From contig JAOXRT010000126.1 in the NCBI GenBank assembly GCA_025800365.1, positions 1 through 64,000 on the forward strand: a stretch of 64,000 nucleotides of DNA, read 5' to 3'. The stretch comes from Cellvibrionaceae bacterium (lineage in GTDB: Bacteria > Pseudomonadota > Gammaproteobacteria > Pseudomonadales > Cellvibrionaceae). Below, one piece after another: positions 10,171 through 19,477 of this stretch. The position numbers and the translations under genes were made by a program. Each line of letters starts with the position of its first letter. Positions within the stretch are counted from its first letter, which is position 1. The notes under the pieces are model-generated. The model did no database searches, was not told the DNA's origin, and worked only from the letters and a program-made list of their open reading frames with translations.

Positions 10171-11934
10171 TTATTTTTCCGGCGGCGGAGCCACACGGAT
10201 AACTTCTTCGATAGTGGTCGTACCGGCAGACACTTTTTGCGCACCTGATAAACGTAATGTCCGCATACCTTCTCGCATTGCTTCTTTTCGCATAGCCTGC
10301 AAATCTAATTGATCATCGATCAAGCCGCGTAGATGCTCACTTAATAGCAAGATCTCGTAGATCCCTTGGCGGCCGAGATAGCCCGTATGGCGACATTCAT
10401 TGCAACCCACTGGCTTATAAATATGCTGCGGGGGCGTTACCTTCCAAGGTGCCACCAAACTATTCCACAGATCCAAATCTACTGGGGCCTCTTGTTTACA
10501 ATGCGGACATAAAGTTCTTACCAACCGCTGAGCGACAACGCCACTTAAGGTAGAGCGAATCATATACGCGGGCAGGCCGAGATCCAATAATCGGCTCAAA
10601 GCACCGGCGGCATCATTGGTATGCAAAGTACTCAAAACCAAGTGACCTGTGAGAGCTGCTTGAGAAGCCATCTGGGCCGTTTCTTGATCACGAATCTCAC
10701 CCACCATAATGATATCTGGGTCCTGTCGCATTAGCGTTCTTACGCCGGCGGCAAAATCTAAACCGATATTATTTTGCACCTGGGTTTGGTTAAAGCTGTC
10801 TTCAACCATTTCAATAGGATCTTCAATGGTGCTGACATTAACTTCAGTGGTGGCTAAGCTTTTAAGGCTGGTATAAAGCGTGGTGGTTTTACCTGAGCCT
10901 GTGGGGCCGGTAACCAACACAATACCATTTGGCCGACCGACCATTTCTTGCCAGCGGTCTAGATCATCACCCAGCAAACCCAAATCTTCGAAGCTGCGCA
11001 ACAGTACATCAGGATCAAAAATTCGCATCACCAGCTTTTCGCCAAAGGCGGTAGGCAAAGTTGAAAGACGAAGCTCGACTTCGCTGCCGTCGGGGCGCTT
11101 GGTCTTTACCCGCCCATCTTGGGGCTTACGCTTTTCAGCGATATCCATTCGACCAAGAATTTTCATACGGCTTAAGACTGCCGTTGATACTCCCTTGGGT
11201 AACTCATAAACGGTGTGCAAGATACCGTCGATTCGAAAGCGCAATTTGCCCGTTTCGCGGCGCGGCTCTAGATGAATATCGCTGGCACGCTGATCGAAGG
11301 CATACTGCAACAGCCAATCAACAATATTAATAATATGTTGATCGTTGGCTTCAGGATCTTTTAGCTTACCGAGCTCCAGCAATTGTTCGAAGTTGCTGAC
11401 CGAAGTGCCGCCTTGCAGGCCCTTAGCGCCCGAGATGGAACGGGACAAGGTGTAGATTTCGGCCCGGGCCTTATCGACATCACCAGGAAAGGCAAACACC
11501 CTACGTACTTTTTTGCGCACCACATGTTCTAGCTGTTCTACCCAGCTGGTATTAAAAGGCTGGTTGGTCGCAACAACGATATGGTCTGCGCTAACTTCCA
11601 CGCAAAGAATGTCATGGCGCTTAGCAAAGGCAAAGGACATCACCTTGGTCACTTCTGCAGCACGTAGCTTTAAGCTATCTAAATGAAATACCGGCAGGCC
11701 CGCCTTATCGGCCATCCACTGACTCAGGACATCGGCATTGAGGATCTGCCCCTCTTGGCTTTGATCATCTAAACGCTGATTGGCGATATAGGTTATGGGG
11801 TGCATCGCCGCTTCATCTTTACTGCGACTGGAGCCGATCAGCACATTGGCATCAGCGGCACTCAGCCGGCCATCTGCGCGAAGGTCATCAAGGACACTAC
11901 GCAAACTGAGTATTCGGTCTGAAACGGCATTCAT
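10171..11934 (-). CDS. GspE/PulE/PilB-family secretion ATPase
   Basis: This hexameric ATPase of type II secretion or type IV pilus machines has 587 residues. It shows an N-terminal GspE-N/MshEN-like region (about 1-160), Walker A GPTGSGKTTTLYT, Asp box and Walker B DPDIIMVGEIRDQETA, the His box GHLVLSTLHTNDAAGAL, and a C-terminal tetracysteine zinc motif (CPHC, CNEC). No gsp or pil structural gene lies within this window, so it is an orphan by location. It could power a type IV pilus-like or T2SS system encoded elsewhere. The name GspE versus PilB cannot be settled from this sequence alone. Confidence 0.88.
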   Translation of the reverse strand: MNAVSDRILSLRSVLDDLRADGRLSAADANVLIGSSRSKDEAAMHPITYIANQRLDDQSQEGQILNADVLSQWMADKAGLPVFHLDSLKLRAAEVTKVMSFAFAKRHDILCVEVSADHIVVATNQPFNTSWVEQLEHVVRKKVRRVFAFPGDVDKARAEIYTLSRSISGAKGLQGGTSVSNFEQLLELGKLKDPEANDQHIINIVDWLLQYAFDQRASDIHLEPRRETGKLRFRIDGILHTVYELPKGVSTAVLSRMKILGRMDIAEKRKPQDGRVKTKRPDGSEVELRLSTLPTAFGEKLVMRIFDPDVLLRSFEDLGLLGDDLDRWQEMVGRPNGIVLVTGPTGSGKTTTLYTSLKSLATTEVNVSTIEDPIEMVEDSFNQTQVQNNIGLDFAAGVRTLMRQDPDIIMVGEIRDQETAQMASQAALTGHLVLSTLHTNDAAGALSRLLDLGLPAYMIRSTLSGVVAQRLVRTLCPHCKQEAPVDLDLWNSLVAPWKVTPPQHIYKPVGCNECRHTGYLGRQGIYEILLLSEHLRGLIDDQLDLQAMRKEAMREGMRTLRLSGAQKVSAGTTTIEEVIRVAPPPEK

Positions 11935-12086
11935 AATGGGCTCTCGCTTAGATTGTGCTTGCCAGCTAGCTTAGCACAGTCGCTGGATATATCACCTTAA
12001 ATAACACCATAAATCAAAGGCTTACAGCCCCTCTTTTATTAGGCGCTGAAGGCCTTGTTTGGCGCCTACTAGAGCTAGATCAGACA

Positions 12087-12115
12087 CTGTCAAATAAAGT
12101 TCATTTTTTTGTCAT
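12087..12115 (+). promoter_or_regulatory. Pho-box-like array before the phosphate operon
   Basis: Three 7-mers at exact 11-bp phase (CTGTCAA at 12087, AGTTCAT at 12098, TTGTCAT at 12109) resemble the PhoB half-site CTGTCAT. TATACT at 12146-12151 may be the -10 element. The following genes encode a PiT phosphate permease and its partner, which fits PhoB control. Two of the three repeats are imperfect. Confidence 0.5.
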
Positions 12116-12210
12116 ATTTGTGATGACGGCCAGCCCCGCTAGCACTATACTGCGCCCACTTTGCCGACCCTCGGCAAGCCCAAATCAACACCCTAAATTG
12201 GGAGCTTCCT

Positions 12211-12891
12211 ATGGTTATTGGTAACCCCCTGACGAGCCTATTTGGCAAGTCACCCATTACCCCTATGCAGGAGCATATGAAAGTGGCCACCAGTGCCGCT
12301 GAATTGCTATTAGAGTTCTTTTCGGCCGCCCTTGAGAACGACTGGAAAAAAGCCGAGCAAATACAACAAGATATCTCAGATAAAGAAAATCAGGCCGATG
12401 AGCTAAAGCGCGAATTACGCCGTCATCTGCCAAAAAGTCTGTTCTTACCTGTACCCCGTACAGATCTTTTAGAGCTGCTGGCGATGCAAGACAAGATTGC
12501 TAATCGCGCGAAAGACATTGCAGGAATTATGCTGGGCCGCCAAATGGTACCACCCGCTGCGATTGCTTCAGAACTAACCGCCTTTGTACAAGCCGCTGTT
12601 GATACCGCAGGCCTGGCCCACAAAGCTATCAATGAACTAGACGAGTTATTGGAAACCGGCTTCTCTGGCCGAGAAATGGATTTGGTCGAAAAGCTTATCG
12701 AGGACTTAGATGCCCAAGAAAGCCATACCGACAAACTAGAGATCCAAATGCGTCTGGCGCTCTTCAAAATCGAAGAAGATCTACCGCCCGTACAGGTGAT
12801 GTTCCTTTACCGTGTAATCGAGTGGATTGGTGACTTGGCCGATCGTGCAGAAAAAGTGGGCTCTCGCTTACAGCTATTACTTGCCCGATAA
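12211..12891 (+). CDS. DUF47 / PhoU-like protein (TIGR00153), PiT partner
   Basis: This 226-residue all-helical cytoplasmic protein belongs to the DUF47 family, commonly encoded directly upstream of PiT phosphate transporters and thought to regulate them. Features are the N-terminal TSLFGKSPITPMQEHM, a heptad-like helix rich in Glu and Lys (KKAEQIQQDISDKENQADEL), and the C-terminal FLYRVIEWIGDLADRAEKVG, the most conserved DUF47 segment. GGGAG lies 6 bases before the ATG. The PiT gene follows 75 bp downstream in the same direction. Confidence 0.92.
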   Translation: MVIGNPLTSLFGKSPITPMQEHMKVATSAAELLLEFFSAALENDWKKAEQIQQDISDKENQADELKRELRRHLPKSLFLPVPRTDLLELLAMQDKIANRAKDIAGIMLGRQMVPPAAIASELTAFVQAAVDTAGLAHKAINELDELLETGFSGREMDLVEKLIEDLDAQESHTDKLEIQMRLALFKIEEDLPPVQVMFLYRVIEWIGDLADRAEKVGSRLQLLLAR

Positions 12892-12966
12892 GAAATCCAG
12901 CAACGAACAATTTATAAAACCTCCCCGCAGTAAACAAGGGGAGCATAAGAAGATGTGGAGTTAACT

Positions 12967-14235
12967 ATGACCGTGCTCGCAGAATACGGCAATGTGCTAT
13001 TAATTATGGCCTGTATCTTTGGCCTATTTATGGCTTGGGGTGTCGGCGCCAACGATGTTGCCAACGCCATGGGAACCTCTGTTGGTTCTAAAGCTTTAAC
13101 CATCAAGCAGGCGATTATCATCGCCATGGTATTTGAATTTTTAGGGGCCTATTTGGCCGGTGGTGAGGTAACCTCCACCATTCGTAAAGGTATTATCGAC
13201 CCCAATTTATTTAATGATACGCCCGAACTCCTGGTCTACGGGATGCTCTCGGCCCTATTGGCCGCCGGTACCTGGCTATTGGTCGCCAGCATCATGGGCT
13301 GGCCGGTTTCCACGACTCACTCTATCGTAGGTGCGATTGTTGGTTTTGCGGCAGTCGGTATATCTGTAGACGCCGTCGCCTGGGGCAAAGTGATGAAGAT
13401 TGTTGCCAGCTGGGTTGTCTCACCCGTACTGGCAGGCACCATCTCCTTTATGTTGTTCCGCAGCGTACAGAAATTGATTCTTGATACCGACAACCCCTTC
13501 GCCAATGCCAAACGTTATATCCCGATATATATGTTTGCCGTGGGCTTTTTGATCGCCATGGTGACCATTCTTAAAGGCCTTAAACACGTCTTTAAAGATG
13601 CTGGCTTTAAACTAAGCTTTATCGAGTCTATCGGTATCGCTGCCGTTATAGGTTTAGCTGTTGCGGCCTTTGGCATCTTCTTGCTTAATAAAGTGAAATA
13701 CCAAGAAGACGAAAACAATCGCTTTGCCAGTGTAGAAAAAGTATTCGCCATCCTAATGGTATTTACCGCTTGTGCGATGGCCTTTGCCCACGGTTCTAAC
13801 GATGTTGCTAACGCTGTTGGCCCGCTAGCGGCTGTTGTTAATGTCATCGAAAGTGGCGGCGTTGCAGCCAAATCTATGATGCCAAGCTGGATTCTATTAC
13901 TGGGTGGTGTGGGTATTGTTTTAGGTTTGGCTACTTACGGCTTTAAGGTAATTGCTACCGTTGGTAAAAAGATTACCGAGCTTACTCCAAGCCGTGGTTT
14001 TGCCGCCGAGCTAGGCGCTGCCGGTACTGTGGTATTGGCATCCGGCACCGGCTTGCCGATCTCCACCACACACACCCTGGTAGGTGCTATCTTGGGTGTT
14101 GGTTTGGCTCGAGGCATTGGCGCATTGAATCTACGCGTTATTGGCACTATCGCCATGTCTTGGGTAATCACCCTGCCGGCAGGTGCTGGCTTGGCCATTG
14201 TGTTCTTCTTCCTGTTTAAAGGAATCTTCGGCTAA
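12967..14235 (+). CDS. PiT-family inorganic phosphate transporter
   Basis: This inner-membrane proton/phosphate symporter has about ten to twelve hydrophobic segments and both PiT signature repeats, GANDVANAMGTSVG near residue 26 and HGSNDVANAVGPLAA near residue 276. Each half also carries a conserved membrane motif (GWPVSTTHSIVGAIVG and LPISTTHTLVGAILG). The ATG at 12967 has GGAG six bases upstream and gives 422 residues; an in-frame GTG at 12955 is a less likely start. It is cotranscribed with the DUF47 gene, probably under the Pho-like site at 12087. Confidence 0.94.
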   Translation: MTVLAEYGNVLLIMACIFGLFMAWGVGANDVANAMGTSVGSKALTIKQAIIIAMVFEFLGAYLAGGEVTSTIRKGIIDPNLFNDTPELLVYGMLSALLAAGTWLLVASIMGWPVSTTHSIVGAIVGFAAVGISVDAVAWGKVMKIVASWVVSPVLAGTISFMLFRSVQKLILDTDNPFANAKRYIPIYMFAVGFLIAMVTILKGLKHVFKDAGFKLSFIESIGIAAVIGLAVAAFGIFLLNKVKYQEDENNRFASVEKVFAILMVFTACAMAFAHGSNDVANAVGPLAAVVNVIESGGVAAKSMMPSWILLLGGVGIVLGLATYGFKVIATVGKKITELTPSRGFAAELGAAGTVVLASGTGLPISTTHTLVGAILGVGLARGIGALNLRVIGTIAMSWVITLPAGAGLAIVFFFLFKGIFG

Positions 14236-14261
14236 GCTGTTTTAGCTGAGAATTAGCGGTA

Positions 14262-14292
14262 GGTGACAGAGGCTTTTCTAAGCTCTGTCACC
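14262..14292 (+). terminator. Hairpin after the PiT gene
   Basis: GGTGACAGAG and CTCTGTCACC form a perfect 10-bp stem with an 11-base loop, 26 bp after the PiT stop. No U-run follows, so it may be a Rho-type 3' end or a stabilising hairpin. Confidence 0.45.
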
Positions 14293-14357
14293 AAAGCTTC
14301 ACAAGCTTGCAACAAACTCCCCCATTAATATCAACCTTAGTTTTGAGACTTTTTGCC

Positions 14358-15740
14358 ATGCACGATGACAAAATCATTGTAGGCAGCGAAGAGTGGTGCT
14401 GCTTTCCCAATCTAAACATCCCTGCCATTAAGGCCCGAGTCGATTCCGGGGCCAAAACCTCGTCGCTGCACGCCTTTAATATACAGACCTTTAAGCGAGA
14501 TAATGCCGCCTGGGTGAGCTTCGAGGTTCACCCCTTGCAGCAAAACCGCAATACCGTGGTTCGCTGCGAAGCACAAATTATCGATCGCCGAACCATTAAA
14601 AGCTCTAGTGGTAATACCGAAAAACGCTATGTAATCAAAGCGCCTGTTAAAATTGGTGACAATCAATGGGACATCGAATTAACCCTAAGTAATCGTGACA
14701 CCATGGGCTACCGCATGCTGCTAGGCCGAGAAGCCATGCAGCATAGAATGTTAGTAGATCCGGCAGGCGGTTTTTACTTGGGAGAGCGCAGCGAGGAAGA
14801 TATTCAAAGCCTCTACGGTCGCGAAGACAATCAAAGCGGCGGCTTAAAGATTGGCATATTAGCTAGCAACCCTGAGCTTTACAGCAACAAACGTATTATG
14901 GAAGCCGGCCAAGCGCGTGGCCACCAAATGCACTTTTTAAACATCAAGCAGTGCTATATGAAGCTCGATGCCGACAATCCCGAGGTGCATTATCGTGGCG
15001 GTAGCCTGCTGAATGATTTGGATGCGGTAATTCCTCGCATACGCCCAAGCGTAACCTTTTATGGCTGTGCCCTAACCCGTCACTTTGAAAGCTTGGGGGT
15101 TTATTGCTTAAATCGATCTGAAGCCATTAGCCAATCGAGAGATAAGCTTTTCTCTTTACAGCTATTGCAGAAAAACGGCTTGGATATTCCCACCTCTGGA
15201 TTTGCAAACTCCCCTAGCGACACCAATGAGCTTATCGATATGGTTGGCGGAGCACCGCTCATTATCAAACTGCTCGAGGGCACCCAAGGGCGCGGTGTCG
15301 TCTTAGCAGAAACCCGCAAAGCAGCCGAATCAGTGATTAATGCCTTTAAGTCTCTGCGAGCAAATCTCTTGGTTCAGGAATTTGTAAAAGAAGCGCAGGG
15401 CAAAGATCTGCGTTGCTTTGTAATTGATGGCAAAGTCGTCGCTTCCATTGAACGCACCGCCGCACCGGGAGAGTTCCGCGCCAATATTCATCAGGGCGGC
15501 TCCGCTAAGATCGTGCGCATCAGCAAGGAAGAGCGCGCCATTGCCATTAAAGCCACCAAAGTACTGGGGCTTAAAGTGGCCGGCGTTGATATTATCCGCT
15601 CCAATAAAGGTCCACTTCTGCTTGAAGTAAATTCTTCTCCTGGCCTTGAAGGTATTGAGTCAGCGACGGAAAAGGATATTGCGGGCTTATTGATTGGCGC
15701 CATTGAACGCAAATTGAAATGGCAACACAGCAATAATTGA
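14358..15740 (+). CDS. Fusion of RimB-type retropepsin-like domain and RimK-like ATP-grasp ligase
   Basis: The 460 residues contain two modules. Residues about 5-150 match the ATP-dependent zinc protease/RimB family (PF05618), now regarded as retropepsin-like; the D-S-G-A active-site-like motif is seen in [15 protein letters not shown]. Residues about 165-460 are a RimK ATP-grasp alpha-L-glutamate ligase, with the ATP-binding stretch [19 protein letters not shown] and the metal-binding [17 protein letters not shown]. RimK adds glutamates to ribosomal protein S6, and RimB removes or trims them in Pseudomonas, so the fusion may hold opposing activities. The ATG at 14358 is preferred; a longer reading from 14307 adds an unconserved leader. 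Confidence 0.85.
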   Translation: MHDDKIIVGSEEWCCFPNLNIPAIKARVDSGAKTSSLHAFNIQTFKRDNAAWVSFEVHPLQQNRNTVVRCEAQIIDRRTIKSSSGNTEKRYVIKAPVKIGDNQWDIELTLSNRDTMGYRMLLGREAMQHRMLVDPAGGFYLGERSEEDIQSLYGREDNQSGGLKIGILASNPELYSNKRIMEAGQARGHQMHFLNIKQCYMKLDADNPEVHYRGGSLLNDLDAVIPRIRPSVTFYGCALTRHFESLGVYCLNRSEAISQSRDKLFSLQLLQKNGLDIPTSGFANSPSDTNELIDMVGGAPLIIKLLEGTQGRGVVLAETRKAAESVINAFKSLRANLLVQEFVKEAQGKDLRCFVIDGKVVASIERTAAPGEFRANIHQGGSAKIVRISKEERAIAIKATKVLGLKVAGVDIIRSNKGPLLLEVNSSPGLEGIESATEKDIAGLLIGAIERKLKWQHSNN

Positions 15741-15879
15741 CCTTTCAAAAAAGTTTAACACTGGCCTCATCTCACTGGTCTACACTCCAGAATAAGACAG
15801 CAACAGTGAAGCCTGAGCTAATCTGCATTATTCAGAGATGCCCTAGCTTCGCTTTTGAGTTATCTGGGAGATTAGGGAT

Positions 15880-16323
15880 ATGTTTCAGCCCCCCAAAACA
15901 TTCAACAATGAAAAGTCACATGCCATCGTTGCCTTGGCCTTTGCCACACTACTCAGCTTGATGCTGAGTGTGTATCTTGCATCAGGTCTTGGCCAACACT
16001 TTGCCGATGTATTGCTGGCTGCCTTCTTATTATTTGCCTCAATTGAGCTAGGCCGACGCTGTATTGAATCTTTTATTAGTCCACTCAAAATCAGCTGGCA
16101 AGAGCTGTGCAACTTTAAGCTAGACAGCTACAGCCGCGCCGCGTTTCTGATCGCTATTATCTTTGCTTTGATGCAGATGAGCGCCGCCGGTGGTTTGCAG
16201 GATGTATTGCTGGGCACTTTATTATTCAGCGGGTTCTTGTATTTTGTTTGCGTTCCTATTCAACGACCCATACAACGCCCCATGCAGCAAGCTGTGCAGC
16301 GTCGCAAACTGGAACACTACTGA
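15880..16323 (+). CDS. Small integral membrane protein, unknown function
   Basis: These 147 residues hold about four hydrophobic stretches (roughly 15-38, 43-60, 88-105, 112-130), so it is an inner-membrane protein. The C-terminus is basic with a repeated IQRP(I/M)Q motif (residues about 130-142). No family is recognised. Start choice: ATG at 15880 after TTAGGGAT. It lies between the RimK fusion and a LysE exporter, all on the plus strand, but 139 bp and 61 bp gaps make an operon uncertain. Confidence 0.6.
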   Translation: MFQPPKTFNNEKSHAIVALAFATLLSLMLSVYLASGLGQHFADVLLAAFLLFASIELGRRCIESFISPLKISWQELCNFKLDSYSRAAFLIAIIFALMQMSAAGGLQDVLLGTLLFSGFLYFVCVPIQRPIQRPMQQAVQRRKLEHY

Positions 16324-16384
16324 TAGAGCGAATTCAGCATAATTCACTGCTCTCTAAAGCCAGCAATAATGGTATGCTGCGCCC

Positions 16385-17011
16385 ATGATTAGTATAGATA
16401 TTCTCCTTGCCTTTATCGCCGCATCAGCCCTGCTAGCCTTTGCACCCGGGCCTGATAATATTTTTGTGTTAACCCAGTCGGCCCTCAGTGGTCGCAAAGC
16501 GGGCATCATGGTCACACTCGGTCTTTGCACCGGCCTAATTGCGCACACTGTTGCTGTCGCCGCAGGAGTGGCGGCCATATTTCAGGTAAGTGCAGTTGCC
16601 TTTACTGCGCTAAAAGCGGTGGGGGCAGCTTACCTGCTCTATCTCGCCTGGGGCGCCTTTAGAGCCGGCGCTGAAGATATTGAGGCGGGTGAAAGTAATA
16701 ATCTATCGGCCTTCGCGCTTTATCGCCGCGGCATCATCATGAATATTACCAACCCCAAGGTGGCGATATTCTTCTTGGCCTTCTTGCCCCAATTCACCGA
16801 CCCAAGCGCAGGCAATGTCAGCCTACAAATTGTTAGCCTGGGCGCGGTATTTATGGCGGTAGCCTTTGTCTGCTTTTCGCTTATTGCGATCCTATCTGGC
16901 TTTCTTAGCGAGCTACTGCGTCGCTCACCTAAAGCACAAATTGTTTTAAATCGTATAGCAGGTACTGTTTTTGTCGCATTGGCAATCAAGCTAGCCAGTA
17001 GCGAACGTTAG
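16385..17011 (+). CDS. LysE family translocator
   Basis: This 208-residue inner-membrane exporter belongs to the LysE/RhtB superfamily, whose members export amino acids or homoserine lactones. It has about six hydrophobic helices and the family opening AFAPGPDNIFVLTQSALSGRKAGIMVTLGLCTG, followed by GAAYLLYLAWGAFRAG and the central NPKVAIFFLAFLPQF motif. The substrate is not predictable. It is convergent with the MacB-type permease gene downstream. Confidence 0.92.
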   Translation: MISIDILLAFIAASALLAFAPGPDNIFVLTQSALSGRKAGIMVTLGLCTGLIAHTVAVAAGVAAIFQVSAVAFTALKAVGAAYLLYLAWGAFRAGAEDIEAGESNNLSAFALYRRGIIMNITNPKVAIFFLAFLPQFTDPSAGNVSLQIVSLGAVFMAVAFVCFSLIAILSGFLSELLRRSPKAQIVLNRIAGTVFVALAIKLASSER

Positions 17012-17045
17012 CCTCTAGGGGCTGTTAACGCTAACCCAAGCCCGA

Positions 17046-18281
17046 TCACTCACGCTGTAATGCCGTAATGGGGTCGAGCTTGGAAGCTTTAATCGCTGGG
17101 TAGATACCAAACAGTAGCCCCACCCCACAACAGAAAGCCACCGAAATCAAAATCGCTAACGGCGACCAAGCTACCGGCCATCCTGAAAACAGCGAAATAA
17201 TGGCAGCCAATGCAAAGCCCAAGGCAATGCCCAATAAGCCACCAATGGCCGAAATGGTAAAGCTCTCCACCATAAATTGATTACGAATATCTTCTTGGGT
17301 AGCGCCTACAGCCCGCAGCAAACCAATCTCTTTAGTACGCTCTAAAACACTGGCCAGCATAATATTCATAATACCAATACCGCCAACCAACAATGAGATA
17401 CCGGCAACGCAGGACATGATGATATTAAAAATTCTTTGGGTAGCCTTATGTTGCTGCAATAGCGCCGCAGGCACCAACACGTCAAAGTCTTTCTCTTGGC
17501 CATGACGCTTGAGCAATAAATGCTCTAAGCTTTTAGCGGCAGCCACTGCTGGAATCCCCTCTTTCAATTCCAGCTTAAATCTATCCAGCTCACTACTTAA
17601 TTCAGCATGCTTGAAACGCTTTTGCGCTGTACTCAAAGGAAGGTATATCGCATTACCATTGACTGATAGCTCTACCCCTTGGAAGCTGTCTTTCGATAGG
17701 TGTTTATTTTTAAGCACACCAATCACTTCCAACCAAACATGATTGACTTTGAATATCTCTCCAAGTGCACTACGCTGAGGGAAAAGCTGGGCAGCAGCCT
17801 CCTCACTTAAAACAGCCACTTGGGCAAATAAGCGATCATCTCGCTCACTAATCCAACGCCCTTCATACATAGCACTCCTGGATAGCTCAAAGTGACTTTC
17901 GCTTACCCCTTGTACGCTGCTATCACCCTGCGCATACGCACTAAACAAGGTGTGCACATCTAAATCTTTTTCCGCTGAGTAATTAAGAACAAAAGGCATG
18001 GTATCCAGAGCCGATTCCACATCGGCAAGCGTTAGCCCTATTGAATGTTTGCGCAGCTCTTTTAAACGCTCCTTATCGATATCCCGCTCTTCCACGATAA
18101 GATTTCTAACCCCCATGGAATCGATCAAGCTAAGAGCCTCCTCCTCGGCGCCCTCACCCACACTGATCATCGCGATAACTGCACCCACTCCAAATACAAT
18201 TCCCAGTAAGGTAAGCAGCGTTCTCAGTTTGTGATGCCAGAGCTGATCAACCGCATCATAAAAATCATCTCTAAGTGCCAT
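17046..18281 (-). CDS. MacB-type ABC transporter permease
   Basis: This 411-residue inner-membrane permease has an N-terminal helix (about 20-42), a large periplasmic MacB_PCD domain (about 45-270) and a C-terminal FtsX domain with three helices (about 285-405), including the hallmark VLERTKEIGLLRAVGATQEDI. It is the last gene of a five-gene minus-strand operon (ATPase, three adaptors, permease) and shares one base with the preceding adaptor stop/start (TAATG-type coupling). Unlike MacB, the ATPase is a separate polypeptide. The probable role is export or mechanotransmission of a lipid, peptide or drug; the substrate is unknown. Confidence 0.9.
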   Translation of the reverse strand: MALRDDFYDAVDQLWHHKLRTLLTLLGIVFGVGAVIAMISVGEGAEEEALSLIDSMGVRNLIVEERDIDKERLKELRKHSIGLTLADVESALDTMPFVLNYSAEKDLDVHTLFSAYAQGDSSVQGVSESHFELSRSAMYEGRWISERDDRLFAQVAVLSEEAAAQLFPQRSALGEIFKVNHVWLEVIGVLKNKHLSKDSFQGVELSVNGNAIYLPLSTAQKRFKHAELSSELDRFKLELKEGIPAVAAAKSLEHLLLKRHGQEKDFDVLVPAALLQQHKATQRIFNIIMSCVAGISLLVGGIGIMNIMLASVLERTKEIGLLRAVGATQEDIRNQFMVESFTISAIGGLLGIALGFALAAIISLFSGWPVAWSPLAILISVAFCCGVGLLFGIYPAIKASKLDPITALQRE

Positions 18282-19477
18282 TAGATTTCCACCAAATTAT
18301 CGGGCAAGCTCAGCGCCACCTGCTCACCAGATTCCAAACCACGACTAATTTCCACACGACTCAAGCTTCTCAATCCCAAGCTAACTAGCCTCTTCTTAAA
18401 GCCTGCTGAGCTTTTAACATAGACCCAATGAACACCATCTTTGCTAAACAAACTTTGTCTCGGCACTGTCAAAGTATCAGGCTTGCTAACGATGGCTATA
18501 TCCCCCTGCAAACGCTGTCCAGGACGCATAAAGCTGGAATCCGTATTTTTAATGTCGACAATAACTTCAAAATAATTGATCGGGCTTTTTCTAGAGCGCG
18601 GCGCCGCGACAGAGGAGATCGACAAAAGCTCACCTTCAATAAGCTTATCGGGAAAAGCATCCAAATGCAGTTTAACTGCCTGACCAGGCTCGATGCCTAG
18701 GGCTTCGCTCTCTAAGACAAACAATTTAGCCTGCAGAGCTTCAAGATTTGGAATATTACCGATACGACTGCCCGACCAAAGCTGTTGCCCCACTTGAACT
18801 TTGTCCCCACGCCAATTTTTGTGGTAGATAAAAATACCATCTTGCGGAGCAAATACTTCTAGCTGCTTTAAGACTTTATCGTTGCGATCAATAGTGCTTT
18901 GCTCAGCCTGCTCTTTGACTTCGTGGACAGCCACTTGCGCCTTGCCTTGAGCTACAGAGGTCTCTTTTCGCCAGTCTAGGTATTCACGCTTCGATCCCAG
19001 ATACTCCTTATCCAGCATTTGGTCGGCAATTTCGTTTTTACTATAGACCAGCAAATCATCTACTGAAAAACGCTCACTTAGTGCTAGCTCCTCATCAACC
19101 ACATAACTTTCGCTCTGTACCGACATCTCATCCAATCTGAGTTGCGACTGGGTATTACTTTTCGCTAAAGCATGCTGTTGTAATGCCCACTGTGCTTTTT
19201 GCAAACTCAACTGGTAACGACTAGCATCAAATTTCGCCAACAGATCGCCTTTTTTTACGGTGCTGTTCTCTGGCTTTAACCAATCTAAACGCAGCGCATT
19301 CATAGAGCTCATCGGGGCCGAAATAGTTTTATTCTCTTTGGCTTGTAGCTCACCCTTCGCTTTCAAGACAACATTAAAATCGGCACGCTCCACTGTTACT
19401 GATATGGTTTTTTCCTGCTCTACTTCGGCGCAAGCGAGCAAGCTCAGAATAAGAGACAGTGCAACCCATCGCTTCAT
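18281..19477 (-). CDS. HlyD-like periplasmic adaptor lipoprotein (adaptor 3)
   Basis: It has a lipoprotein signal peptide with lipobox LLAC (Cys16) and then an adaptor with barrel-sandwich halves, a helical hairpin (about 95-200) and beta-barrel and membrane-proximal segments to residue 398. The late region (ALQAKLFVLESEALGIEPGQAVKLHLDAFP) is typical HlyD_D23-like. It overlaps the preceding adaptor gene by 4 bp. Its pairing with a MacB-type permease suggests a tripartite pump, but two more adaptor genes share the operon. Confidence 0.88.
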   Translation of the reverse strand: MKRWVALSLILSLLACAEVEQEKTISVTVERADFNVVLKAKGELQAKENKTISAPMSSMNALRLDWLKPENSTVKKGDLLAKFDASRYQLSLQKAQWALQQHALAKSNTQSQLRLDEMSVQSESYVVDEELALSERFSVDDLLVYSKNEIADQMLDKEYLGSKREYLDWRKETSVAQGKAQVAVHEVKEQAEQSTIDRNDKVLKQLEVFAPQDGIFIYHKNWRGDKVQVGQQLWSGSRIGNIPNLEALQAKLFVLESEALGIEPGQAVKLHLDAFPDKLIEGELLSISSVAAPRSRKSPINYFEVIVDIKNTDSSFMRPGQRLQGDIAIVSKPDTLTVPRQSLFSKDGVHWVYVKSSAGFKKRLVSLGLRSLSRVEISRGLESGEQVALSLPDNLVEI

